From: Candidatus Hydrogenedens sp.
GTDB lineage: Bacteria > Hydrogenedentota > Hydrogenedentia > Hydrogenedentales > Hydrogenedentaceae
DNA length: 55,151 bases
Assembly (NCBI GenBank): GCA_035361075.1
Contig: DAOSBX010000022.1
Span: 1-55,151 of the forward strand
Reading direction: 5' to 3'
Of this stretch, positions 44,805 to 55,045 are shown piece by piece. The position numbers and the translations under genes are program-made. The stretch's first letter is position 1. Each line of letters begins with the position of its first letter. A model generated the notes under the pieces. The model was not told the origin of the DNA, did no database searches, and saw only the letters and a program-made list of their open reading frames with translations.

Positions 44805-45851
44805 TTACAAATTAACATACTTACCAAGACGAGCAGACTTGTAAATACATTCGATTAATTCAACAGCATGTCGTGCTTCTCTTCCATCCACGGCAGGCTT
44901 TCGACCTTTTAATATTGCTTGAGCGAAATCTTCAATTTGTCTACGGTGCCCCTCAATCTTCAAAGCTGCCAATGGGTCACTTGCACCAGAACCCAATTCT
45001 GATTCTTTCGACATTGATTTTTCAACCTTTGCATCAATGGGCTTCCTCATACTGAACTTCCAGAAAATAAGTTTCCCATCTTCAAGTACTGCACTACCTT
45101 CCGAACCATGTACTTCTACACGTGCTGGGTGTCCTGGCCAAATAGCCGTGCTACCTTCAATAACACCATAAGCACCGTTTTTAAATTCAAGTGTAGCGGT
45201 TGCTAAATCTTCTACTTCTAAACCTTCATGAGCGATACATTGCGTTTGAGCAAAAACCCGCTTTACAGGGCCCATAAACCATAAAAGTAAGTCGATTTGA
45301 TGTATCCCCTGGTTCATCAAAGCACCACCTCCATCTAATTTCCACGTACCACGCCATGAAGCACTGGCATAGTATTCTTTTGAACGGAACCATTTAATAT
45401 AGGCATCACCTAATACCAATTTTCCAAAACGATTTTGCTCTATTGCTTGTTTGATCAATCGCGAACCTTCTGCAAACCGACTTTGGAATATACATCCTAA
45501 TAGAACATTATATTTATCCGCAGATTTAATAATACGGTCAATTCTTTTAGTCGTCACTTCAAGAGGTTTCTCAGATAATATATGTTTTCCAGCTTCCGCA
45601 CAATTTTCAGCAATTTCTGCCCTTAAACCACTGGGAACACAAATACACACTGCTTGGATATCTTTTCGTTCCAGCATCTTTTTATAATCCGTATACGGCT
45701 CTGCATTATATTGATTTGCCAACCGCAAAGCATTCTTTTCCACCACATCAGATACAGCCACTAATCTCGCACAAGGAACCGCTTGTATTGCGGCGGCATG
45801 AACAGGACCTATATTACCACAACCAATAATTCCAAAGCCGACTTTCTTCAT
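44805..45851 (-). CDS. Gfo/Idh/MocA-family oxidoreductase, A
   Basis: A 348-residue family member of standard size. GFGIIGCGNIGPVHAAAI is the Rossmann motif, HILSEKPLEV holds the conserved Glu-Lys-Pro, and YYASASWRGTWKLDGGGALMNQGIHQIDLLLWF carries the Gly-Gly and His-x-x-Asp part of the active site. It acts on a sugar, polyol or related compound with NAD(P). It is the first gene of the 45851-42523 operon. Its start has a good ribosome site, AAGGAG, and possible promoter boxes lie about 60 bases upstream. Confidence 0.93.
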   Translation of the reverse strand: MKKVGFGIIGCGNIGPVHAAAIQAVPCARLVAVSDVVEKNALRLANQYNAEPYTDYKKMLERKDIQAVCICVPSGLRAEIAENCAEAGKHILSEKPLEVTTKRIDRIIKSADKYNVLLGCIFQSRFAEGSRLIKQAIEQNRFGKLVLGDAYIKWFRSKEYYASASWRGTWKLDGGGALMNQGIHQIDLLLWFMGPVKRVFAQTQCIAHEGLEVEDLATATLEFKNGAYGVIEGSTAIWPGHPARVEVHGSEGSAVLEDGKLIFWKFSMRKPIDAKVEKSMSKESELGSGASDPLAALKIEGHRRQIEDFAQAILKGRKPAVDGREARHAVELIECIYKSARLGKYVNL

Positions 45852-45908
45852 GATTTATCTCCTTATGTTAAGTTCATTCATAATAACGGCACATTTTTAA
45901 TCGTGCTA

Positions 45909-45937
45909 TTTATAAAAGGCAAGTATTACACCGTAAA
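45909..45937 (-). promoter_or_regulatory. Possible promoter of the oxidoreductase/PPIase operon
   Basis: Minus strand: -35 TTTACG (45937-45932), a 17-base spacer, -10 TATAAA (45914-45909). The -35 box is a weak match, so this is tentative. Confidence 0.35.
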
Positions 45938-46005
45938 TTATATCTATGATATAATACCAAATCCAACCTTGTATATATGATAAAGCCAATGTTAAGGGTA
46001 TCTTG

Positions 46006-47187
46006 ATGAAATTAGCTGTTCAATTTGGAGCAGGAAATATTGGTCGAGGTTTTTTAGGCCAACTTTTTTACGAAAGTGGTTACCATACTATATTCGTAGA
46101 TGTGGTGCCAGAATTGGTTCATAATATTAATCAATTAAAAATGTATCCAATAAAAATTGTCGGCGAGACAGAACAAATCATTACAGTACAAAATATTCAA
46201 GCTGTTTTACTATCTCAAGTAGACGAGGTGGTAACGTATGTTGAAACTGCTGATATTATTGCTACCGCAGTTGGCGCAAAAGGGGTTGCGGATGTCTCAT
46301 CAATATTAGCAAAAGGTATTATTAATCGACTAAATAAAACTGAGATAAAACCACTCAATATCATTATTTGTGAGAATCTACCAGAACCGAAACAAACATT
46401 TTACAAAGCGATTACATCCCATCTACCCAAAGAATTAATACAGCGATTTGATGAAAATATTGGGTTAGTTGAAGCATCTATTGGGCGAATGGTTCCTATT
46501 ATTCGTCACGAAGACCTAAAAGAACATCCTTTGTTGATTCGCGTAGAAGAATATTGTGAATTGCCTGTAGATAAAGACGCATTAAAAGGAGAGATTCCAA
46601 ATATAAAGGGAATGAAATTGTGTCGTCCATTTTCAGCTTATGTACATCGTAAACTGTACGTTCACAATTTAACTCATGCGGTCTGTGCCTATCTTGGGAA
46701 ACTCAAAAATTATAAGTACATTTGGGAATCGGTAGAGGATGAGACCATTAGAAATATAGCAAAAAAAGCGGGTCTTGAAAGTGCTCAGGCTATTCACAAG
46801 TTAGATGGACTACCCTACGAAGAACTCGATCAGTACATTGATGACCTTTTGAAAAGATATAATAATCGTGGGTTAGGAGACCAGATAGAACGTGTTGCTC
46901 GGGATCCTATCCGTAAATTAGGCCCAGGTGAAAGGCTTATTGGGCCTGGCATGTATTGCATTAGAGCAGGTATCAACCCTGAACACGTCAGTTTGGGAAT
47001 TGCAGGTGCAATTTATTATAACGGTGAAGATGAAACCAGCCAAGAATTGATAGAATGTAGAAAAAACTATGGAGATGAATGGGTATTAAAAAATATTTGT
47101 AAGATAGACATAATAAATCCTTTATACGAATTAGTAATAAACTCTATACAAAAATTAAAAGATATGAACTTAATAACCCCAAAATAA
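46006..47187 (+). CDS. mtlD: Mannitol-1-phosphate 5-dehydrogenase
   Basis: A 393-residue enzyme. The N-terminal VQFGAGNIGRGFLGQLF is the NAD-binding motif special to this family, and ICENLPEP, GLVEASIGRMVP and KLYVHNLTHAVCAYLG with the catalytic Lys and conserved His are in place. It oxidises mannitol 1-phosphate to fructose 6-phosphate (or the reverse). I start at ATG 46006; a TTG one codon earlier could also serve. No mannitol PTS gene is nearby, so the enzyme may work in mannitol synthesis or depend on a transporter elsewhere. E2 and E3 genes follow after 13 bases, which puts a sugar-alcohol and an oxoacid enzyme in one operon. Confidence 0.93.
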   Translation: MKLAVQFGAGNIGRGFLGQLFYESGYHTIFVDVVPELVHNINQLKMYPIKIVGETEQIITVQNIQAVLLSQVDEVVTYVETADIIATAVGAKGVADVSSILAKGIINRLNKTEIKPLNIIICENLPEPKQTFYKAITSHLPKELIQRFDENIGLVEASIGRMVPIIRHEDLKEHPLLIRVEEYCELPVDKDALKGEIPNIKGMKLCRPFSAYVHRKLYVHNLTHAVCAYLGKLKNYKYIWESVEDETIRNIAKKAGLESAQAIHKLDGLPYEELDQYIDDLLKRYNNRGLGDQIERVARDPIRKLGPGERLIGPGMYCIRAGINPEHVSLGIAGAIYYNGEDETSQELIECRKNYGDEWVLKNICKIDIINPLYELVINSIQKLKDMNLITPK

Positions 47188-47200
47188 AAGGAAGACACCG

Positions 47201-48547
47201 ATGTTTGAAGTTAAAATGCCAAAGTTAGGTCAAACTGTTGAAGAAGCAACGATTGTCCAATGGCTAAAAAAGGAAGGTGAACCTGTAAAGGAAGGAGAAC
47301 CTCTATTTACAGTCCAAACAGATAAAGCAGAAATAGAAGTCGAGTCTCCTACCAGTGGTATCCTTTTGAAAATATTAGTAGAGGCAGGCATTGAAGTCCC
47401 TGTTTTATCGGTAATAGCCTTAATTGGAGAAGAGAATGAGGCAATTCCTTCTGAGTATATGAGTGGCAGTCCTTCCGTTCCAACAAAAGAGGCTATCCCA
47501 TCAGACGAGAAATCACCTCAACAAAAGGAAGAAGTACCGAAGGAAAGTTCAACACAAAAAACAGACACTATTCGTACAGAATCTTATCACTCTGGTAAAG
47601 TAATTGCCTCTCCTCGGGCTAAAAAAACTGCAAGTGATGCTAATATCCCATTAGAATTAGTTACTGGTTCAGGTGTAGGCGGTAGAATTATGTCCTCTGA
47701 TGTCCAAAATGCATTAAGCAACGTGCCAAAAGCCACACCTGTGGCAAAGAAGTTGGCAGAACAAGAAGGTATCGACCTCAGAACCGTGTCTGGAACAGGT
47801 CCACATGGAAAAATTACAAAGGAAGATATAGAAAAAGCAAAATTAATACCGAAGAAAGAACCTTCTCCTGTATCTTCCCTTCCTGAAACTCTTCAAAGGA
47901 TTCCGCTAACTCCGATGCGGAAAATTATTGCTGAACGTATGAGCCAAAGTATCCACATCGCACCTCATTATTACATTACAGTTGAAATCGACATGACAAA
48001 TGCTAAATCTTTACGCAGTCAACTACCATTTAAAGTTTCTTTTAACGATATTGTCCTATATGCTGTCGTAAGAACACTTAGAGAATTTCCATCTGTTAAT
48101 GTCCAATGGGGTGGAGATTGTATCATTCAAATGCCTGACATCAATTTAGGTGTAGCGGTAGCATTACCTCAAGGCTTGATTGTGCCTGTGATAAAAAAAG
48201 CTCAGGAATTATCACTTGAAGGCTTGTCAAAAGCGGCTAAGGAACTCATTACAAAAGCACAGAATAACAAACTACTTCCGGACGACTACACAGGAAATAC
48301 CTTTACAGTTTCCAATCTCGGACCTTATGGTGTAGACCATTTTACTGCAATTATAAATCAACCCGACAGTGCCATCCTTGCGGTAGGACAAATAAAAGAA
48401 CGTCCTACGGTTGTAGACGGTGGCATCTTTATCCGACCCATCATGAAGGTTACTATGTCTTGTGACCATCGTGTCATTGATGGTGCGTTAGGTGGACAAT
48501 TTATGGGTCGATTCCGTGAAATATTAGAATCAGCAGATTTTATGTAA
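47201..48547 (+). CDS. E2 component (lipoyl acyltransferase) of a 2-oxoacid dehydrogenase complex
   Basis: A 448-residue acyltransferase. Lipoyl domain 1-76 with TDKAEIEVESP, the lipoylated Lys near 42. After a linker rich in Ser, Pro and Glu come two consecutive E1/E3-binding domains, at about 138-175 (ASPRAKKTASDANIPLELV) and 183-220 (ATPVAKKLAEQEGIDLRTV), each with the G-x-G-xx-G-(R/K)-I pattern; most E2s of this size have one. The catalytic domain (about 232-448) carries TVSNLGPYG and CDHRVIDGA with the active His near 420. Whether the acyl donor is pyruvate or a branched-chain oxoacid cannot be told. No E1 gene is near. The E3 gene follows 38 bases later. Confidence 0.92.
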   Translation: MFEVKMPKLGQTVEEATIVQWLKKEGEPVKEGEPLFTVQTDKAEIEVESPTSGILLKILVEAGIEVPVLSVIALIGEENEAIPSEYMSGSPSVPTKEAIPSDEKSPQQKEEVPKESSTQKTDTIRTESYHSGKVIASPRAKKTASDANIPLELVTGSGVGGRIMSSDVQNALSNVPKATPVAKKLAEQEGIDLRTVSGTGPHGKITKEDIEKAKLIPKKEPSPVSSLPETLQRIPLTPMRKIIAERMSQSIHIAPHYYITVEIDMTNAKSLRSQLPFKVSFNDIVLYAVVRTLREFPSVNVQWGGDCIIQMPDINLGVAVALPQGLIVPVIKKAQELSLEGLSKAAKELITKAQNNKLLPDDYTGNTFTVSNLGPYGVDHFTAIINQPDSAILAVGQIKERPTVVDGGIFIRPIMKVTMSCDHRVIDGALGGQFMGRFREILESADFM

Positions 48548-48585
48548 TACTTATATATCCGATAAAAACAACAAGGAGATAGATT

Positions 48586-49977
48586 ATGCCAGATTATGAT
48601 GTTATCATCGTTGGGGCAGGTCCAGGTGGATATGTTTCCGCTATTCGCAGTGCTCAAAGAGGTGCCAAAACTGCCGTTATCGAAAAAAAATATCTTGGCG
48701 GTGTTTGCCTTAATATTGGTTGTATACCTACCAAGACCCTAATTAACACTGCAGGTTTATATCGAAAATTAAAAAAGGCAACTGAATTTGGCATTTCTGT
48801 CGAAAATCTTCAATTGGACTTAAATCAATTAAAATTGAGAAAAAACAAAGTTATTTCCCTAAATACAGGTGGTATCGAACGTCTCTTCAAATCATACAAC
48901 ATCGATTGGATTAAAGGTGAAGCAATTATCAATAAACCTAATGAAGTCGATGTTGAAGGGAAAAAATTAACCACTAAAAACATCATCATTGCTACAGGTG
49001 GTAGACCTGTAGAATTACCAATACTTCCTTTCGATAAAAAACTTGTTATCGATAGTTCTCAGGCTCTTGAATTAACAGAGATACCTAAACGAATAGGGAT
49101 TATTGGAGCTGGCGCTATTGGTTGCGAATTTGCATGTATCTGGAACAGTTTCGGTGCAGAAATTCATCTTGTCGAAATGATGCCCAATATCCTGCCAAAA
49201 GAAGACATAGAATTAACAAAAAGACTTGAATCCATTTTGAAAAAAGATGGGATACAAGTATACACTGGAAGCAAATTAAAAGATGCAACCGTAAACAAAA
49301 ATAGTGTTCTTCTCACAATAGAAGGGGCTAAATCAACCCAAATAGAAGTAGATATGGTATTAGTATGTGTCGGAATGCGTTGCAATTCAGAATGCATACA
49401 GGACCCACTTCGTAGTGCATTAAAAATCAATAAAAAAGGTGGCATCGCAGTAAACGAGAAAATGGAAACAGGCGTTCCAGGCGTTTATGCTATTGGCGAT
49501 GTTATTGACCGAACATGGCTGGCACACGGGGCTTCCAACGAGGGTATCGTTGCAGCTACTAACGCTACAGGTGGAAATCGAAAAATGAATTATCGGGCAA
49601 TACCTGCATGTACATTCACTTTCCCTGAACTTGCCAGTGTTGGTATTTCAGAAGAAAAAGCGAAAGAACAAAATCTCGAGATAAAAATTGGACGGTTCTC
49701 TTTCTCTGCAAATGGAAGAGCACATTCAATTGGCGAACCTGAAGGTCTGGTAAAAATTATCGGTGATAGTCGAACAGATGAAATCTTGGGAGTCCATATA
49801 TTGGGGCACGAAGCAGGTGAACTTATTGCCACAGCCAGTGTCGCTATTTCGTTAGAAAGCACAGTAGAAGAGTTAGTCGATACTATATTTACACATCCTA
49901 CCTTATCCGAAACGATAATGGAGGCAAGTGAAGACTATTACGGAATAAGTATCCATACCCCTAAGAAAAAAACTTAA
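48586..49977 (+). CDS. lpdA: Dihydrolipoyl dehydrogenase (E3)
   Basis: A 463-residue flavoenzyme. VGAGPGGYVSAIRSA binds FAD, GGVCLNIGCIPTKTL has the redox-active CxxxxC disulfide, IGIIGAGAIGCEFA binds NAD, and AIGDVID is the second FAD-binding site. The C-terminal interface domain ends with THPTLSETIMEA, which holds the His-x-x-x-x-Glu pair used in proton transfer. It reoxidises the dihydrolipoyl arm of the E2 protein encoded next to it, passing electrons to NAD. A GGAG ribosome site is present at the start. Confidence 0.96.
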   Translation: MPDYDVIIVGAGPGGYVSAIRSAQRGAKTAVIEKKYLGGVCLNIGCIPTKTLINTAGLYRKLKKATEFGISVENLQLDLNQLKLRKNKVISLNTGGIERLFKSYNIDWIKGEAIINKPNEVDVEGKKLTTKNIIIATGGRPVELPILPFDKKLVIDSSQALELTEIPKRIGIIGAGAIGCEFACIWNSFGAEIHLVEMMPNILPKEDIELTKRLESILKKDGIQVYTGSKLKDATVNKNSVLLTIEGAKSTQIEVDMVLVCVGMRCNSECIQDPLRSALKINKKGGIAVNEKMETGVPGVYAIGDVIDRTWLAHGASNEGIVAATNATGGNRKMNYRAIPACTFTFPELASVGISEEKAKEQNLEIKIGRFSFSANGRAHSIGEPEGLVKIIGDSRTDEILGVHILGHEAGELIATASVAISLESTVEELVDTIFTHPTLSETIMEASEDYYGISIHTPKKKT

Positions 49978-50058
49978 AACAGTGTCATTTTCCTTTATAA
50001 TCACAAAGAATTATTAGTAGAATAATAGGTAAATATTTATCTATAAAGAGAATTAAAA

Positions 50059-52329
50059 ATGTCAAATGAATACAGATATATATCTAAATCAAAAAGAGAC
50101 CATATAACAATCCTCATTTTCCTGCTCTTATTCCCAGCAGTTATCCTTGCAATTGACATCTCCAACCAACGTGTCTCTGGAAACTACTATTCCTTATACA
50201 ATAACCCTATATGGATGGAAGGAAAAACTCTATCTCAAGTCCCATTAGCATCCAATGACTATGTTACAGATACCTCCAGATACTTGTCGGATTACCTATT
50301 TTTATCTAAAGTCAAAGATGGTTACTCTCTCCTATGGGATCACACAACAGGCAGTGGCATTCCTTTCTTAGCACGTTGGAGTAGTCGTGCTTTCTCCTTA
50401 TTCAGTCTACCCTTTTACCTATTACCTTTCCTATGGGCTATATACTCAAGTATATGGTTTAAAATGGTTGTTGCTGGTATCAGCACCTATTTTCTTGCAA
50501 TATCCTTTGGACTACTTCCATCCACAGGTTTACTGGTGGCTGTTATATTCCAAACCGCAGGACCATTACTATATACCCCTATACATCCTATGACAGATAT
50601 TCTTGTACTTTTCCCAATATATCTGCTCGTCTTGAACAAAATTTTTTGCCACTCCCCCCGCTTTTGGATATTATTAAGTTTTATCATTGCCATAATGGAA
50701 CTGGGAGGCGACATTCAGACGATATTGCTCATTTTTGCATTTACAGTGTTATACATATTTTTTATGCTTTACCTTTCCAAATCAGGAAAGCAATATCATT
50801 TTAGTTCTATACTTTTTATAATCCTTGCGTGGATTGTTGCAAATGGATTTATTGCATTCCAACTATTGCCTTTTTTTGAATGGTGGGCACATAGAGCTAA
50901 ATTCGCTGAGAATTATCACCCAATAAGATTCATGCTTCGCGATTTGGCGGGTCTTTTCCTCCCTAAGGCTATATCCTCAGAAAATTCAAAATATATTTCA
51001 GTTATTCTTCTATGCTCACCTGGAATTTGTGCCATTTTACTTCTCCCATTATGGTTAAGTGCACGACATCTCATTTCAAAAGAGACAAAAGATAAAATTG
51101 AATTATTATTCTTCTCAAGTATATTTATCTTCATAGTACTTGTTTTCTTCCCATATCTCAATATATCTCTCCCATCCCCATTTAATTTCTCTATAGTTCA
51201 TATTGGTTGGCTTATTATCTTATCTACTGGTTTTATAATAGGCCTCGCTATAGAGTCATGGAACTTGTTTCCACCAGATGAATGCCGTCAATGCTTAAAA
51301 CGGCTCCTTTTTATTGCACCTATATTCTGGTTACTTCTTTTCCTATGTTTCAGTATTGGGAAAATAACCAATTTTATAGGAATTAATAACTTCTGGCTGG
51401 AGTTCGGGTTGGGGCTCCTGTTTTTACTTCTTATCATTATTTATTTATTAATAAGTCTTTTTTCTCCATCACCTCGTAACGCTGGCTTTATTATTTCATT
51501 ACTTTTTATACTCTCACTTTCCCTACTATATTACCCATACAGGCCAACAACACCTTCCATATTATTCTCACCTAATAATGAAATCATAACTAAGTTAGAA
51601 GCATACGGAAACCGATTTGCTGGCACAGAGGACGCACAAAATATTATTTTTCCACCATCAACACTCACAATGATGGTGATACCAAAAGATAAATGTACAG
51701 AACGTTACTATGCCTTTATGACCCAAGCATTGAAGGAACCAAAATTATGGATAAGAACAGGAACGTCATGTTTTATTTATACACCTTCACCAGAAAATAA
51801 AATGCCAGATTCTATATCTGCTATACGGCAAGAAGTAAAATTAAAACAGATATTTTCTTCTGGGGTGGCTATCTTCCAAATAGATTCCAATATTGGAAGG
51901 GCTTATGTTATTTATAAGGGTAAAAATGTAGATAAAGTATTACCAGAACTACTTACATCAGACACTCCTCATTTAGTTGAAAATACGGTCATCCCCGAGT
52001 CAGGCTCTATTCCTGAAATGCCTGCTACTATTGAAACCATTTCACCTACAGAGGTTCACATAAAGGTAGAGAAGACAAAACCAGGTATCTTAGTATTAGC
52101 TGATACATACTATCCTGGATGGTCAGTTAGTGTTGATGGAGTTGCAAAAGACATAATTCCAGTGAATATTGCGTTTCGTGGGGTTGAACTTAGCGAAGGA
52201 GACCATCAGATTGAATTTGTTTATAAATGTAAATGGTTATGGTGGGGATTTTCCATTACTATTACTACATTATTAATTGCTTTAATTATTTTAAGATTTT
52301 CATTCCGTTTCTCTGCACAGCTCTCTTGA
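50059..52329 (+). CDS. YfhO-like multi-pass membrane protein
   Basis: A 756-residue protein with a hydrophobic first segment, then about a dozen membrane helices (to around residue 510) and a C-terminal extracytoplasmic beta domain. The latter includes LVLADTYYPGWSVSVDG, NIAFRGVELSEGDHQIEFVYK and a final helix, a pattern typical of the YfhO family, whose members are thought to be GT-C-type transferases that modify cell-surface polymers with sugars. The N-terminal SLLWDHTTGSGIPFLARW also fits. The exact donor and acceptor are unknown. It has a start 81 bases after the lpdA gene and ends in a shared terminator. Confidence 0.85.
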   Translation: MSNEYRYISKSKRDHITILIFLLLFPAVILAIDISNQRVSGNYYSLYNNPIWMEGKTLSQVPLASNDYVTDTSRYLSDYLFLSKVKDGYSLLWDHTTGSGIPFLARWSSRAFSLFSLPFYLLPFLWAIYSSIWFKMVVAGISTYFLAISFGLLPSTGLLVAVIFQTAGPLLYTPIHPMTDILVLFPIYLLVLNKIFCHSPRFWILLSFIIAIMELGGDIQTILLIFAFTVLYIFFMLYLSKSGKQYHFSSILFIILAWIVANGFIAFQLLPFFEWWAHRAKFAENYHPIRFMLRDLAGLFLPKAISSENSKYISVILLCSPGICAILLLPLWLSARHLISKETKDKIELLFFSSIFIFIVLVFFPYLNISLPSPFNFSIVHIGWLIILSTGFIIGLAIESWNLFPPDECRQCLKRLLFIAPIFWLLLFLCFSIGKITNFIGINNFWLEFGLGLLFLLLIIIYLLISLFSPSPRNAGFIISLLFILSLSLLYYPYRPTTPSILFSPNNEIITKLEAYGNRFAGTEDAQNIIFPPSTLTMMVIPKDKCTERYYAFMTQALKEPKLWIRTGTSCFIYTPSPENKMPDSISAIRQEVKLKQIFSSGVAIFQIDSNIGRAYVIYKGKNVDKVLPELLTSDTPHLVENTVIPESGSIPEMPATIETISPTEVHIKVEKTKPGILVLADTYYPGWSVSVDGVAKDIIPVNIAFRGVELSEGDHQIEFVYKCKWLWWGFSITITTLLIALIILRFSFRFSAQLS

Positions 52330-52336
52330 TACCATA

Positions 52337-52385
52337 AAAAGCCTCCTTCTTTTTTTGAGATAGACTATTTAAGAAGGAGGCTTTT
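52337..52385. terminator. Bidirectional terminator between the YfhO-like and clpB genes
   Basis: A 15-bp perfect stem (AAAAGCCTCCTTCTT with AAGAAGGAGGCTTTT) around a 19-base loop. The stem itself gives T runs on both strands, so it can stop both converging transcripts. Confidence 0.88.
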
Positions 52386-52401
52386 CTACCATCAATCAAT
52401 T

Positions 52402-55002
52402 TTACACATTGCACTCTGCTTTCTTATGCGTAAATATGAACTCATTATTCTCATTTACATCAATAATCAGGTGGTCTCCTTCACTAATATTTGTTGATAA
52501 GATTTGTATTGCAAGTGCGTCTACAATCTTACGTTGTATCAAGCGTTTCAAAGGTCTTGCACCAAACACAGGGTCATAACCTTCTTCTGCCAATTGTTCT
52601 TTGGCTTTATCGCTTATAGAAATACTAATCTGACGTTCAGCCAACCTTTTCGCCACTTGATTTATCTGTAAATCCACTATTGCTCGTATTTCCTTCTTCG
52701 TTAAGGGATGGAAGAGAATAATATCATCAACTCGATTCAAGAATTCTGGACGAAAATGATTATGTAACACATTTGTGACATATTCCACCTGTTTCTCGTA
52801 ATCCATGTTTGTTTTTTGGAACACTTCACTTCCCAAATTGGATGTCATTATCACTATTGTATTTCGGAAATCTACCGTTCGACCTTTCCCATCTGTTAAT
52901 CTCCCATCATCCAATAATTGGAGCAGTATATTAAATACTTCATGATGTGCCTTCTCAATTTCGTCCATTAGAATAACACTATAAGGTTTTCTTCTAACTG
53001 CCTCTGTCAATTGCCCACCTTCTTCATATCCAACATATCCAGGTGGAGCACCAATAAGACGAGCCACGGAATGTTTTTCCATATACTCAGACATGTCAAT
53101 ACGTATCATTGCATTTTCAGAGTCGAATAAAAGTTCAGCCAATGCACGAGCCAGCTCTGTTTTTCCAACACCCGTAGGACCGAGGAAAATAAATGAACCG
53201 ATAGGCCTGTTGGGGTCTTTCAGACCTGCACGTGCACGTCGAACTGCATCAGATACTGCACGAATACCCTCTTTTTGACCTATAACCCTTTTTGAAAGAC
53301 GTTCTTCCATATTAACCAACCTTTGCATCTCACCTTCTAATAAACGGTCTACAGGGATTCCTGTCCAGCTGGATACAATCTTGGATATATGTTCATCAGT
53401 AACCTCTTCACTCAAAAAACTCCCATTTCTCTGGATTTCGTCAAGTTCTCTTTTCTTTATTTCCAACTCTTTCTTCAATTGATTTAGTTCGCCATAAAGA
53501 ATCTCCGATGCTTTGCCCAAATCCCCTTGACGTTGTGCAATATCTGCTTGTCGTTTTGCTTCTTCAATCTTTGCATTTATTTCACGAATTTGATTAATAA
53601 CAGACCTTTCATTTTGCCACTTTGCTTTCTTAGCATTTAATTCTTCACGTAACTCAGCAATTTCCTTTTCAATTGCTTCACGTCTCTCAACTCCTGACCT
53701 TTCTGTCTCTTTTTTTAAAGCCAAATGCTCAATTTCTAATTGTCGTATTCTTCTATCCAACACATCTATTTCGTAAGGCATGCTATCAATTTCTATACGC
53801 AACCGCGATGCAGCTTCATCCACTAAATCAATAGCCTTATCAGGTAAGAATCGGTCTGTAATATATCTATGGCTTAAATAAGCGGCTGAGACGATAGCAT
53901 CGTCACGAATTCGCACACCATGATGAACCTCATACTTTTCTTTTAAGCCACGTAAGATTGCAATTGTATCTTCAACATTGGGCTCATCCACTATTATAGG
54001 CTGGAATCTCCGTTCAAGTGCTGGGTCTTTTTCTACATGTTTCCGATATTCATCTAAGGTTGTAGCACCAATACAATGCAGTTCACCCCTTGCCAATGCA
54101 GGTTTCAACATATTAGAGGCATCAATAGCCCCTTCTGCTGAACCAGCACCAATTAGCGTGTGCATCTCATCAATAAACAGAATAATATTTCCATCTGATT
54201 CCTGAATTGCAGATAAAACAGCCTTTAGCCGTTCTTCAAATTCACCTCTAAACTTACTTCCTGCTATTAAAGCGGCTAAATCGAGTGCCGCAATTCGTTT
54301 ATTCTTCAAGGTCTCAGGAACATCTCCCGAAACAATTCTTTGGGCTAAACCCTCTACAATGGCTGTTTTACCTACGCCAGGTTCTCCAATCAGTACGGGG
54401 TTATTTTTGGTTCTTCTCGACAATACTTGAATAACACGACGTATCTCTTCATCCCTACCTATAACAGGATCCAACTTGCCTGCTCTTGCCAATTGAGTTA
54501 AATCGCGACTAAACCGTTCGAGAGCGTCATAAGTTGATTCCGCATTCGGGTCATCTACCCTTTGATTCCCTCGCACCTCCTTTAAGGCTGAAAGGATAGC
54601 ATCCTCAGTAATACCCAACTCTTTTAAAATTCTTCCTGCATAATTCGTTTTATCACGTACCATGCCCAAAAGGACATGTTCAGAACTTAGATATTGGTCT
54701 TTCAACGTCTTTGCAAAATTCCATGACACCTCTAAAACTTGTTGTAATTCATGAGAAAGATTCTGATTATGAGCACCAGAAACATGGGGTAGTTTTTTCA
54801 TATCCCGCTCAATTAGGCTACTTACCTGCCCTTTCGATATGCCAAGTCGCTGTAATATCGGCACAACTGCAGAATGGTTCTTACTTAGTAACGCCGTTAG
54901 TAAATGTAAAGAAGTAACTTCTGGATGTCCCTTGCTTGAAGCCAAATCAAGGGCTTCAGATATTGCTTCTTGTAATGGAATAGTCAATCTATCAAATCTC
55001 AT
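52402..55002 (-). CDS. clpB: Chaperone ATPase ClpB
   Basis: An 866-residue, full-length HSP100 disaggregase. The N-domain (1-145) has the two Clp repeats (ISEALDLASSKGHPEVTSLH). D1 has GEPGVGKT (206-213) and ILFIDEMHTLIGAG. The middle domain (about 405-525) is a charged coiled coil that is absent in ClpA/C. D2 has GPTGVGKT (about 605), GYVGYEEGG for the pore loop, VILMDEIEKAH and FLNRVDD for the arginine finger. It works with DnaK to dissolve aggregates, using ATP. A putative sigma-54-type promoter lies 44 bases upstream, where a heat-shock promoter might be expected, and no CIRCE-like repeat was seen. Confidence 0.98.
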   Translation of the reverse strand: MRFDRLTIPLQEAISEALDLASSKGHPEVTSLHLLTALLSKNHSAVVPILQRLGISKGQVSSLIERDMKKLPHVSGAHNQNLSHELQQVLEVSWNFAKTLKDQYLSSEHVLLGMVRDKTNYAGRILKELGITEDAILSALKEVRGNQRVDDPNAESTYDALERFSRDLTQLARAGKLDPVIGRDEEIRRVIQVLSRRTKNNPVLIGEPGVGKTAIVEGLAQRIVSGDVPETLKNKRIAALDLAALIAGSKFRGEFEERLKAVLSAIQESDGNIILFIDEMHTLIGAGSAEGAIDASNMLKPALARGELHCIGATTLDEYRKHVEKDPALERRFQPIIVDEPNVEDTIAILRGLKEKYEVHHGVRIRDDAIVSAAYLSHRYITDRFLPDKAIDLVDEAASRLRIEIDSMPYEIDVLDRRIRQLEIEHLALKKETERSGVERREAIEKEIAELREELNAKKAKWQNERSVINQIREINAKIEEAKRQADIAQRQGDLGKASEILYGELNQLKKELEIKKRELDEIQRNGSFLSEEVTDEHISKIVSSWTGIPVDRLLEGEMQRLVNMEERLSKRVIGQKEGIRAVSDAVRRARAGLKDPNRPIGSFIFLGPTGVGKTELARALAELLFDSENAMIRIDMSEYMEKHSVARLIGAPPGYVGYEEGGQLTEAVRRKPYSVILMDEIEKAHHEVFNILLQLLDDGRLTDGKGRTVDFRNTIVIMTSNLGSEVFQKTNMDYEKQVEYVTNVLHNHFRPEFLNRVDDIILFHPLTKKEIRAIVDLQINQVAKRLAERQISISISDKAKEQLAEEGYDPVFGARPLKRLIQRKIVDALAIQILSTNISEGDHLIIDVNENNEFIFTHKKAECNV

Positions 55003-55045
55003 AGTTTGTTCTCTCCTTTCTTTTAAATATCTTTTTCAATATATT

